From Elusimicrobiota bacterium (GTDB lineage: Bacteria > Elusimicrobiota > Elusimicrobia > FEN-1173): a stretch of DNA of 41,891 nt. Every line of letters begins with the position of its first letter. Positions within the stretch are counted from its first letter, which is position 1. The stretch is from assembly GCA_016715645.1 (NCBI GenBank), contig JADJZR010000018.1:1-41891 (forward strand), read 5' to 3'. Under the pieces are notes generated by a model, which saw nothing but the letters and a program-made list of their open reading frames with translations, was not told where the DNA came from and did no database searches. The translations under genes and the position numbers were made by a program. Of this stretch, positions 7,791 through 15,192 are shown one piece after another.

Positions 7791-8903
7791 CTAATAACCC
7801 CGTGCCAACCGTGGGACTCCGGCTACAAAAAAACCAAATTGTTCTTCGGCCGGAGACGGGTGGCCCAACAAAGGCTCAATTTCCGTTGATCGGCGGCCTT
7901 TAATTTTTTTTAAATCCCCGGCGGTAAAGGAGGTCAGGCCCCGCGCCAATTCGCGGCCGTCGACGGTGGTCAGGGCGATGGTGTCGCCAGCGTTGAACAG
8001 CCCTTCCACTCGCACAACGCCCGAGGCCAACAAACTCCGTTTGTGTTCCAAAAGCGCCCGCACGGCGCCGTCGTCTAAAACCAACGTGCCGCGCACTTTT
8101 CGGCCGAACGCAATCCATCGTTTGCGGGCGGACAGGGCATCCGGACTGGGCGCAAATCGTGTCCCCACCCCTTTGCCTTCCAAAATGTCACGAACAATGC
8201 CGGGTTTTCGGCCGGAAGCGATCCAGACTTCCACGCCCGAGGCCATGGCCAACCGCGCCGCCGATAGTTTCGAGCCCATTCCCCCGACGCTTTTGGTGGA
8301 CCCAGTGCCGGCTTGGACCAACGCTTCAATGTCGGGAGTGACTTGAAATACTTCGGGCAACAGGCGCCCCTCGGCGCCGGTGCTGGTCAGTAAGCCGTCC
8401 ACGTCGGTTAAAATCACAAGGTGCGACGCGTCCACTTTCGCCGCCACCAGGGCCGATAACGTGTCGTTGTCCCCGAACTTTATTTCCTGAGTGGCCACCG
8501 TGTCGTTTTCGTTGATGATAGGGATCACGCCCCGGTCCAGCAAGGCGTTCAAAGTGTTTCGGATGTTCAGATACCGTTCCCGGTCGTCCAGATCGGCCCG
8601 CGTTAATAAGATCTGGGCCACGGTTTGGCCCAGGGGCGCGAAGGCATTTTTGTAAGCTTCCATGAGGGCCACCTGGCCCACCGCGGCGGCCGCTTGTTTG
8701 TCTTTAAGAACCGTCGGACGGGTTTTCCATCCGAACGCGTCCATCCCCGCTCCGATGGCTCCCGACGTGACCAACAACGGGCCGTGCCCGATTTGAACCA
8801 GGCCCGCCAACTCGGCGGCCAGATCCTTGATGCGGATTCGATTGAGCCCGCCTTCCGGTCGGCTCAATATGGCCGTGCCCACTTTGACGACAACGCGTTT
8901 CAT
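7791..8903 (-). CDS. proB: Glutamate 5-kinase with C-terminal PUA domain
   Basis: ProB phosphorylates glutamate in the first step of proline synthesis. The 370-aa protein has the amino-acid kinase fold with VVKVGTAILS at the N-terminus, LLVTSGAIGAGMDAFGW, INENDTVATQEIKFGDNDTLSALVA (nucleotide/substrate loop) and LTDVDGLLT, followed by a GVGTRF linker and a PUA domain (about residues 265-360). Length is normal for the two-domain form. Its ATG overlaps the obgE stop by 4 bp, a pairing (obg-proB) also common in other bacteria. No proA is present in the window. Confidence 0.96.
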   Translation of the reverse strand: MKRVVVKVGTAILSRPEGGLNRIRIKDLAAELAGLVQIGHGPLLVTSGAIGAGMDAFGWKTRPTVLKDKQAAAAVGQVALMEAYKNAFAPLGQTVAQILLTRADLDDRERYLNIRNTLNALLDRGVIPIINENDTVATQEIKFGDNDTLSALVAAKVDASHLVILTDVDGLLTSTGAEGRLLPEVFQVTPDIEALVQAGTGSTKSVGGMGSKLSAARLAMASGVEVWIASGRKPGIVRDILEGKGVGTRFAPSPDALSARKRWIAFGRKVRGTLVLDDGAVRALLEHKRSLLASGVVRVEGLFNAGDTIALTTVDGRELARGLTSFTAGDLKKIKGRRSTEIEPLLGHPSPAEEQFGFFVAGVPRLARGY

Positions 8904-10174
8904 CGTTTGGATCGGTGTTTAAGGGCCGGGCGGAACGTCAACCGGTGGTCGCCCACCGTGACCGTATCGCCCGCCCGGGCCCCCGCTTTAATTAGGGCGT
9001 CTTCCACTCCCCATTTAACCAAAATATTTTGAAACCGTGATACCGCTTCATCCTGGTCGAAATGAGTGATCGCCGCCAGCCGCGCCGCTTTTTTCCCCGT
9101 CACCCGCCAACCGTCGTTGGTTTGTTCCACCTGGAAGTCCGGCTCGATCACGATGTCCACAGGGTCCGGCGCGAAAGAGGCCACCCCGGGGGCTTTGTCG
9201 AGGGCTTTGACCACCGCGTCCATCAATTCGCGCACACCCGACCCGGTGGCCGACGACAAGGAAAAAATTTTATTTTTACGGAACGATTTGCGAAACGCCG
9301 CCAGCGCCTTGTCCGATCCGGTCAAATCCATTTTTGTGGCCGCCACAATTTGTGGCGTTTGAGCCAACCGGGCCGAATGGGCGGCCAACTCTTTGTTCAG
9401 CGTTCGGAGGTTTTCCGCCGGTGATTTCCCGTCGTATCCGAACACGTCCACCAAATGAATCAAAATGCGCGTGCGTTCCACATGTCGCAGGAACTCGTCC
9501 CCCAGTCCTTTGCCCGAATGGGCTCCCTCGATCAAGCCGGGAATGTCGGCGATGACAAACGTCTTCCCGCGAACCCGGGCCACCCCCAGGTTGGGGGTCA
9601 GCGTGGTGAACGGATAATCGGCAATTTTGGGTCGGGCTTGGGTGACCGCCGATAGAAACGTCGATTTTCCCGCGTTGGGAAAACCCAACAGGCCCACGTC
9701 CGCCACCAGTTTGAGTTCCAAATCGTAAAAGGCTTCTTCGGAAGGTTCCCCTTTTTCAGAAAGGTGGGGCGCGGTGTTAACGGCGGTCTTGAACGTCGCG
9801 TTGCCGCGGCCGCCTCGGCCGCCGCGGGCGGCCAGGTATCGGTCGCCGGGGTTGATGAGGTCGGCCACCCGTTTTCTGTTTCGGAAAAGAAGGGTTCCGG
9901 GCGGAACGCCAATCACCAAATCGTCCCCGCACGCGCCGGTTTGCCTTTTAGAGCGGCCGTTTTCGCCAAGTGCGGCCTTGAACAGGGGCCGGTAAGTGAA
10001 ATCGTAGAGGGTGTTTTTTTGAGGGTCGGCTTCGATCCAAACATCGCCGCCTTTCCCGCCTGACCCGCCGTCCGGGCCGCCCATTTCCACGTGTTTTTCA
10101 CGCCGAAAAGAAAGGGCGCCGTCTCCGCCTTTTCCGGACAACACATGGATTTTGGCGCGATCAATAAAAATCAT
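8900..10174 (-). CDS. obgE: GTPase Obg/CgtA
   Basis: Obg is an essential GTPase that acts in late 50S-subunit assembly and stress signalling. The 424-aa protein has the glycine-rich Obg fold (FIDRAKIHVLSGKGGDGALSFRREK and several GGRGGRGN-type repeats, residues 1-158), a G domain with P-loop GFPNAGKSTFLS, switch II DIPGLIEGA and TKMD, and a C-terminal OCT domain (about residues 345-410), so it is the three-domain form. ATG 10174 is preferred to the in-frame codon at 10192 because Obg proteins begin with M-(I/K)-F-(I/V)-D. It follows rplU-rpmA, the classic gene order. Confidence 0.96.
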   Translation of the reverse strand: MIFIDRAKIHVLSGKGGDGALSFRREKHVEMGGPDGGSGGKGGDVWIEADPQKNTLYDFTYRPLFKAALGENGRSKRQTGACGDDLVIGVPPGTLLFRNRKRVADLINPGDRYLAARGGRGGRGNATFKTAVNTAPHLSEKGEPSEEAFYDLELKLVADVGLLGFPNAGKSTFLSAVTQARPKIADYPFTTLTPNLGVARVRGKTFVIADIPGLIEGAHSGKGLGDEFLRHVERTRILIHLVDVFGYDGKSPAENLRTLNKELAAHSARLAQTPQIVAATKMDLTGSDKALAAFRKSFRKNKIFSLSSATGSGVRELMDAVVKALDKAPGVASFAPDPVDIVIEPDFQVEQTNDGWRVTGKKAARLAAITHFDQDEAVSRFQNILVKWGVEDALIKAGARAGDTVTVGDHRLTFRPALKHRSKR

Positions 10175-10192
10175 AGAGGTAAAACCGCACAA

Positions 10193-10215
10193 GACCGTCC
10201 CGGCATGGGACGGTC
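10193..10215 (-). terminator. Hairpin between rpmA and obgE (weak terminator or processing site)
   Basis: A 9-bp perfect stem, GACCGTCCC/GGGACGGTC with a 5-nt loop, lies in the 72-bp gap between rpmA and obgE. On the minus strand it is followed by TTGTGCGGTTTT, only a broken T-run, so it may be an attenuator or RNA-processing hairpin and not a full stop. Confidence 0.5.
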
Positions 10216-10246
10216 GGTCGGCAACGGCGAAATGAGTGGAAGGATA

Positions 10247-10528
10247 TTACGCGGCGACGGGGTAAACCGAAACACGCCGACGGCCCGCGCCGCGGCGGCC
10301 GGGCGTTCCGCGAAGATACTCGAACTTCACGACGCCGGTGATTTGAGCGAAAATGGTGTCGTCTTTGCCCCGCAACGTGTTGTGGCCCGCCGCGATGGGC
10401 GTGCCTCGTTGGCGAACAATCACCGAACCGGCGTGAACCTTTTCGCCGCCAAAAGCTTTAATTCCCAGGCGTTGGCCATTGGAATCCCGGCCGTTGGATG
10501 TGGACCCTTGAGATTTTACGGATGCCAT
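10247..10528 (-). CDS. rpmA: 50S ribosomal protein L27
   Basis: L27 lies near the peptidyl-transferase centre of the 50S subunit. The 93-aa product has the family N-terminus and GSTSNGRDSNGQRLGIKAFGGEKV, GSVIVRQRGT, and a DDTIFAQITGVVKFE core. It has a short N-terminal sequence (MASVKSQGST) without a long Firmicutes-type cleaved extension. It follows rplU after 1 bp in the standard L21-L27-Obg cluster. Confidence 0.96.
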   Translation of the reverse strand: MASVKSQGSTSNGRDSNGQRLGIKAFGGEKVHAGSVIVRQRGTPIAAGHNTLRGKDDTIFAQITGVVKFEYLRGTPGRRGAGRRRVSVYPVAA

Positions 10529-10529
10529 A

Positions 10530-10859
10530 TTACGCTCCGACTTTTTCGATAAGGACTTCGGTCAAATTCTGCCGATGGCCCTGCAACTTTTTGTAGCCTT
10601 TTTTGCGACGTTTCTTAAACACCAAAACCTTTTTGTCCCGGAACTGCCGCAACACTTTTCCGGTCACCGTCACTCCGGAGACCGTCGGTCGGCCCACTTC
10701 CAGCTTGTCGCCGTCTTTCAAAAGAAGAACGTCCGGAAACGAAATATCGTCTCCCACGTTTTGTTCCAATTTCTCCACGCGCACCCGTTGGCCGGGAACA
10801 ACGCGGTATTGTTTGCCGCCGGTGCGAATCACGGCGTAGGTGGATGCATTTTCAGTCAT
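10530..10859 (-). CDS. rplU: 50S ribosomal protein L21
   Basis: L21 is an early-binding protein of the 50S subunit. The product (109 aa from ATG 10859) shows YAVIRTGGKQYRVVPGQRVRVEKL, GDKLEVGRPTVSGVTVTGKVL and the basic FKKRRKKGYKKLQGHRQ segment typical of L21. An in-frame TTG at 10871 would add four residues but is less likely. There is no Shine-Dalgarno, and a good promoter ends only 11 nt upstream of the ATG, so translation may start from a very short leader. It is first in the minus-strand run to proB and perhaps beyond. Confidence 0.95.
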   Translation of the reverse strand: MTENASTYAVIRTGGKQYRVVPGQRVRVEKLEQNVGDDISFPDVLLLKDGDKLEVGRPTVSGVTVTGKVLRQFRDKKVLVFKKRRKKGYKKLQGHRQNLTEVLIEKVGA

Positions 10860-10870
10860 AGTGGTCGCCA

Positions 10871-10899
10871 ATAATAAGATTTTTCCGGGGGCCGGTCAA
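10871..10899 (-). promoter_or_regulatory. Sigma-70-type promoter for rplU-rpmA-obgE-proB
   Basis: Minus strand: -35 TTGACC (10899-10894), 17-bp spacer, -10 TATTAT (10876-10871); each box matches the consensus in five of six positions. The distance from the -10 box to the L21 ATG is 11 nt, so the expected transcript start leaves a leader of only about 3-5 nt. Confidence 0.7.
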
Positions 10900-10965
10900 G
10901 CCCTCGGGCAAAAAAACCCCTCCGGTCCGCCTCAAGAGATGAAAGGGGGGAAGACCAAGGAAAGG

Positions 10966-10988
10966 GGGAACCCCGTATGGGGATTCCC
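10966..10988 (+). promoter_or_regulatory. Hairpin enclosing the radical SAM start codon
   Basis: GGGAACCCC (10966-10974) pairs with GGGG and TTCCC (10979-10988, one bulged A), with loop GTAT. The ATG at 10977-10979 lies in the loop and stem edge, and the AAGGGGG ribosome site overlaps the left arm. Such a structure could lower translation initiation; regulation is inferred. Confidence 0.45.
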
Positions 10989-11672
10989 AAATGGTATACT
11001 ATTTCTGTGGACGAAAAACAAGCCCAGACATCTCCACCCAACGAGAGCCCCTCTTCGGCCGGGGCCGCTGAGCCCGTTTATGTCTACGAATACGACGGCG
11101 GATTGTATATTAATCTCACCAGCCGTTGCCCCACCGCCTGCGAATTCTGCATCAAATTTTCCTGGGATTACATGTATCGGGGCAACAACTTAAAATTGCC
11201 CCAAGATCCTTCTGTGGAGCAGATCCTGGCCCAAACACCGGCGGACCTGTCCTCTTACCGGGAAGTGGTGTTTTGCGGGTATGGGGAATCCACTTACCGC
11301 CTGGCTGAAATGAAAACGTTGGCGGTTGCGTTTCGGGCCCGGGGCGCTCGGAAAATTAGGCTTAACACCGTGGGGTTGGGAAACCTGATTAACGGCCGAG
11401 ACATTGCCCCTGATTTGGGAACGTTCGTGGACACGGTGTCGATCAGCCTCAACACGGTGGACCCGGTTCAATACATTAAAATGATGCGGCCCCGGCCGGA
11501 GTTTCGGGATCGGGCGTTGGACAGCGTCAAAGATTTTATTCGTGCGTGCGTTCGGTCGGTTCCCCAAACGGTTGTCACAGGTGTGGAATTGCCGGGCGTG
11601 GATTTGTCGGGTGTTCGCGCGGTGGCCCAATCCGCCGGGGCGGATTACCGAACCCGGCCCATTCTTGATTAA
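10977..11672 (+). CDS. Radical SAM protein, TatD-associated type
   Basis: The 231-aa protein resembles the small radical SAM family usually found next to or fused with TatD-like nucleases. After a Pro/Ser-rich N-terminal stretch it reads YVYEYDGGLYINLTSRCPTACEFC, with a CX3CX2C iron-sulfur motif at Cys51, Cys55 and Cys58, then VVFCGYGESTYRL (the SAM-contacting GE-type motif) and LNTVGLGNLINGRD. The substrate of this family is not known to me. No tatD gene lies nearby, which is unusual for the group. ATG 10977 has an AAGGGGG ribosome site; an in-frame GTG at 11007 is an alternative. It abuts the kinase homologue with no gap. Confidence 0.75.
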   Translation: MGIPKWYTISVDEKQAQTSPPNESPSSAGAAEPVYVYEYDGGLYINLTSRCPTACEFCIKFSWDYMYRGNNLKLPQDPSVEQILAQTPADLSSYREVVFCGYGESTYRLAEMKTLAVAFRARGARKIRLNTVGLGNLINGRDIAPDLGTFVDTVSISLNTVDPVQYIKMMRPRPEFRDRALDSVKDFIRACVRSVPQTVVTGVELPGVDLSGVRAVAQSAGADYRTRPILD

Positions 11673-12734
11673 TTGCCAATTGTGAAACGGGTAGGTGTGT
11701 TGGCGGACGATTTGACCGGGGCCGGCGATGTGGCCTTGGCGTTCGCTTCCGCCGGATTGAAAACGGAATTGGGGGTCCCTGCGGGTCCCTTCCCGAATGG
11801 CCCGGGTCCGGGGGTTCGGGTGTGGGTTTTGGACACGGAATCGCGGTTTTTGTCCCCCCGCGCCGCTCGCGGCCGGGTTCGACAGGCATTGAATGTCCTT
11901 TCCCGCTGGAAACCCGACTTTTTATTTAAGAAAATAGATTCCACTTTGCGCGGCAACATCGCGCCGGAACTGGCGGAGTTTTTAGCGGCGGTGAAATCCG
12001 TCGAGCCGGTGCCCTTTGTCCCGGCGTTTCCTCGGATGGGCCGCACGGTGGTGAACGGAAAACTGTTGGTGAACGGAGTCCCCCTTCACCGTTCGGCCTT
12101 TCGGGCTGATCCGCGCCAACCGGCGCGCACGGACCGAGTGTCGTTCTTTTTGGGTTCGTCCAAAGACGGTGTGGTTGTGCCGAACGTTCGATCTCACCGG
12201 GATTTGGCCCATTGGGCCCGGCGGGCCCTGTCCGGCGGCGCGGCGGTGGGGTCGGCGGGGTTGGCCGAATGTTTGGCTGTGCAACTCAAGGCCCCCCAAC
12301 GGGCTCAATTTTTCAATTTCGACGGGGGAACAAAGACCGTGGGCGTGGTGGTGGGATCAGTTCACCCTGTCACCTCCAGACAGGCGGACAGGATAACGGG
12401 TTCGGGCGTGAGCGTGTTACGGGCACCGACGGTTCGAACGGATCCCGGTCGTGTCCTCCGGCGATTGGTTCAGCAAATCCGCCGATTGGAACAAGATCGG
12501 AAATTGCGCCGATGGGTGGTGACCGGGGGAGAAACGGCTTTCGCGTTGGTTCGGCGGTGGGGTGTGGGTCGATGGCGTATTGCCGGGAGGGTCGAGCGGG
12601 GAGTGCCCTTATGTGTTTCTATTGAAAAAAATCCTCGCTGGGTTGTGTTAAAACCGGGCGGGTTCGGGACTCTGGATTGTCTCGCTAAAGCAATTCGAAT
12701 ATTGAAGGAGGGGGAGAGTCAATGGGTTCTGTGA
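11673..12734 (+). CDS. Four-carbon acid sugar kinase family protein (DUF1537-type)
   Basis: The 353-aa product has the family N-terminus GVLADDLTGAGDVALAFASAG, the KKIDSTLRGN motif (about residues 90-99), a central AFPRMGRTVVNGKLLVNGVPL, and a C-terminal nucleotide-binding half with VVTGGETAFAL and LKPGGFG. Known relatives phosphorylate D-threonate, D-erythronate, or 3-oxo-tetronates. The partner dehydrogenases and aldolases of those pathways are absent here, so the true substrate is open. The start is TTG 11673 directly after the radical SAM stop, or GTG 11682. The 3' end overlaps the next gene by 13 bp. Confidence 0.8.
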   Translation: MPIVKRVGVLADDLTGAGDVALAFASAGLKTELGVPAGPFPNGPGPGVRVWVLDTESRFLSPRAARGRVRQALNVLSRWKPDFLFKKIDSTLRGNIAPELAEFLAAVKSVEPVPFVPAFPRMGRTVVNGKLLVNGVPLHRSAFRADPRQPARTDRVSFFLGSSKDGVVVPNVRSHRDLAHWARRALSGGAAVGSAGLAECLAVQLKAPQRAQFFNFDGGTKTVGVVVGSVHPVTSRQADRITGSGVSVLRAPTVRTDPGRVLRRLVQQIRRLEQDRKLRRWVVTGGETAFALVRRWGVGRWRIAGRVERGVPLCVSIEKNPRWVVLKPGGFGTLDCLAKAIRILKEGESQWVL

Positions 12735-13192
12735 AAATTTCAAGCGGTGGGTTTCGAATGGCGTTTTTGGCCGTGGGTGTGGCCGTGTTGTGGTCCCCCA
12801 CGCGGTGGATGGTCGATAACCTTCGGTCGTTGCATGCCCGTCGCGGAGTGACTCCAGAGCTCTTGTCGGGGCCCGCGGGGCCCGGCATTTTTTTGTCGGC
12901 GCCTGCGGTGACGGAAATTCGGGCCGCCTCGGCGGGGACAAAACCCATCGTGTTTCGTCTATTGGCGCCCGCCGCCAAGTCCGTGTTTTTGGGGGGCTCG
13001 TTTAACGAGTTCAATGCCTCGCGTCATCCGCTTGTCCGCGGCGCGGGCGGATTGTGGGAAACAACGGTGCCGTTGGCGCCGGGACAACACATTTACAAGT
13101 TTAAAGTGGATGGCGAATGGGTATTGGATCCGGCCAGCCCGGACCGCACGCCCGCGCCACGGGAATGTTCTACGATCGATGTTAAACCGTAA
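12722..13192 (+). CDS. Membrane-anchored protein with CBM48/AMPK glycogen-binding-like domain
   Basis: The 156-aa protein has an N-terminal hydrophobic segment (about residues 11-28), a linker, then an early-set beta-sandwich domain of the AMPK glycogen-binding/CBM48 type (about residues 74-156). That domain is seen in IVFRLLAPAAKSVFLGGSFNEFNA, WETTVPLAPGQHIYKFKVDGEWVLDP and the closing P-A-P-R-E. This fold binds alpha-glucans or acts as a protein module. A strong ribosome site (AAGGAGGGGG) precedes ATG 12722. It overlaps the sugar kinase homologue upstream and the GH57-like lipoprotein downstream, so the three are probably one unit. Binding partner unknown. Confidence 0.8.
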   Translation: MGSVKISSGGFRMAFLAVGVAVLWSPTRWMVDNLRSLHARRGVTPELLSGPAGPGIFLSAPAVTEIRAASAGTKPIVFRLLAPAAKSVFLGGSFNEFNASRHPLVRGAGGLWETTVPLAPGQHIYKFKVDGEWVLDPASPDRTPAPRECSTIDVKP

Positions 13193-15179
13193 CGAAAACA
13201 CAGGGATTTTTCTTTGGGGAGTTGGGGTGGCGGCGGGGATCCTGCTGTCCGGTTGTTTAGGACCCGTGCGGCGCGAAAAGCCCCGTGTGGTTTCGTCGGA
13301 GCCGGTCCCGTCTGGCACAATGCCGTCCGCTGACGGAGGAGTGTTGCCTCCGGGCGAAGCAGTCGAACCGGGTTTCCCTCCCGGGGTGGAACCCGCGAGC
13401 GGAACCGTCCGCGGCCACCTGGTGGGCGTGTGGGTTCCGGGCCCGAACACCGACCCCCTGGCGTCGGCTCAGTTTCTTCAATCCCGGCCTCAGTTGCGGT
13501 TGACTGTTGTTTTTCCGGACCATTTTTTTGGGGAAGAGGAACGGTCCCGCCAGGCCAAGACCCTTTTTCAAACGTTGGTGTCGTCCAAACAAATTGAGGC
13601 CCTGTTGACGTTGCCGCACCGGCCGGTTTTGCCGTTGATCATGGACACCCAAAACGCCAAACTGTCGGCGCCGCCGGTGGCGGTGTTGCCCACGCCTTTT
13701 GCCTGGCCGACGGACGCGGTGGAACAAATGGGGTTGGCCCGGGAATCGTTTCGGCGCCGATGGCGACAGCCGCCCGAAGGGTTGGCCCTTCCCTGGGGCG
13801 TGGCCCTGGGCCCCGAGTTCCCCTTGCTGGACCAGGTAAAAATCGCCTGGGCCCTGTTGCCTTCGTCGGGGCCCGTGGCCACGTGGGTGGACGGGTTTGC
13901 CATGCCGGTGGTTTCCCCGGCGGAGCTTCCCGCGTCGGCGGGGGCCCGGTCCGATTGGTTTGAGAAAAACGCCCGCTTGGTCCTGGAATCGTCGGGAACC
14001 GTGGGGCCGATTCAGTCGGCGTCGTTGGAGGATTTCGCGTCGTTGGAACTTCTTGCTGGTTCGACCGGTACGGTGGGCTGGGCGCTGTTGTCCGAACGGG
14101 TGATTCAGGGCCCGTTATCTGACGAGAAGAGGGGCAAACCCGCTCCCGTGGATTTCAACCCCTGGATCGGCCAGCCGGAAGAAAACCGTGCCTGGGACCT
14201 GTTGGGAATGGTGCGCCGTGCAATCGACGAGCATCAAAATTCGGGCCAAGCGGATTTGCGTTCCTTGGACTTGGCCAAACGCGCCATCCACGCCGCGGAA
14301 AACGGTTCCTATTTCGACAGTTTTGGGTCGGAAAAAGACGGCGCGCGTAACGACGACGTGACGCGGGAATTTACGGCTTCGTTGGCCCAAGTTTACCCGT
14401 TGTTGGGCCAGCCGGTGCCGTCGGACCTTCGTCCGGGATCTTCGGGCTCATCGATGGCGGAAGCCGACGAAAGCGAGGGGCGGTTTGAGCGGGAAGGGGC
14501 TGTTTTGCGCTGGCACGATGCCGTTCACGACGACCGGGGACCGGGAGATTATTTTTATCCAACCGGGTCCCAGTACCCGACGGGTTCCTGGGACCTGTTG
14601 ACGTTCAGCGTGACGCCCGGCGAATCGGAAGTGGCGTTTTCGTTTGAGTTGGCCGATCTATCAAACCCCGGGCGGGCTCCGGCGGGATTTTCGTTGCCGT
14701 TGGCGGACGTGTACATCGATATTAACGGATCGATCGGCGCGGGGGCCCAGGACCTGTTGGCGGGTCGGCCGGGCCTTGTGGAAGCCGCGGACGCGTGGGA
14801 ATACGCCCTTACTGTTGACGGATGGACCGGCCGGTGGGTGCAGGCGCGCGCTCGGCTCGATTCCCGGGACATCACGGCTCTGGCTGTCCGCAAAGACAAC
14901 GCCACGACGTTTTCTGTTCGGGTCCCCCGCCGGTTGCTCCGAGGGGATCCGGCGGATTGGGGATACGCGGTGGTGGTCATGGGCCGGTCGCCCTCGGGGT
15001 CCATTCCCTTGCCGGTGGCGGTGGAACCCGGTCCGGACCGGTTCGGCGGCGCCGTGGCCAACCGGGCGGCCCCGCCTTACTTGGATATGCTTGTTCCGCC
15101 GGGGTTGACCCAGCGGCGCGTTTTAGGCGTCTATAAATCGGGACAGGACGTGACAATCCCGTTTGTCCACGCGGAGTGA
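13179..15179 (+). CDS. Lipoprotein with degenerate GH57-like domain and glucodextranase C-terminal-like domain
   Basis: The 666-aa protein starts with a lipoprotein signal (lipobox LLSGC, Cys26). The middle part follows the layout of GH57 amylase-type proteins: LLTLPHRPVLPLIMDTQNA (about 142-160), FAWPTDAVEQ, PPEGLALPWGVALGPEF where active relatives read GLWPSE, NPWIGQPEENRAWDLL, and NDDVTREFTASLAQVYPLLG. The conserved SE and WYGDDH-type residues are replaced, suggesting loss of catalysis. The last 230 residues resemble the glucodextranase C-terminal domain (GPGDYFYPTG, FSLPLADVYIDING). Start ATG 13179 overlaps the CBM48-like gene by 14 bp. A glycan-binding or sensing role is inferred. Confidence 0.7.
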   Translation: MLNRNENTGIFLWGVGVAAGILLSGCLGPVRREKPRVVSSEPVPSGTMPSADGGVLPPGEAVEPGFPPGVEPASGTVRGHLVGVWVPGPNTDPLASAQFLQSRPQLRLTVVFPDHFFGEEERSRQAKTLFQTLVSSKQIEALLTLPHRPVLPLIMDTQNAKLSAPPVAVLPTPFAWPTDAVEQMGLARESFRRRWRQPPEGLALPWGVALGPEFPLLDQVKIAWALLPSSGPVATWVDGFAMPVVSPAELPASAGARSDWFEKNARLVLESSGTVGPIQSASLEDFASLELLAGSTGTVGWALLSERVIQGPLSDEKRGKPAPVDFNPWIGQPEENRAWDLLGMVRRAIDEHQNSGQADLRSLDLAKRAIHAAENGSYFDSFGSEKDGARNDDVTREFTASLAQVYPLLGQPVPSDLRPGSSGSSMAEADESEGRFEREGAVLRWHDAVHDDRGPGDYFYPTGSQYPTGSWDLLTFSVTPGESEVAFSFELADLSNPGRAPAGFSLPLADVYIDINGSIGAGAQDLLAGRPGLVEAADAWEYALTVDGWTGRWVQARARLDSRDITALAVRKDNATTFSVRVPRRLLRGDPADWGYAVVVMGRSPSGSIPLPVAVEPGPDRFGGAVANRAAPPYLDMLVPPGLTQRRVLGVYKSGQDVTIPFVHAE

Positions 15180-15192
15180 AAGGAGGTTGTTT

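Noticed and set aside
10995..11009. TATACT followed 6 nt later by GTG 11007, a possible leaderless start for the radical SAM gene
   Set aside because: No -35 box at a suitable distance, and ATG 10977 has a good AAGGGGG ribosome site.
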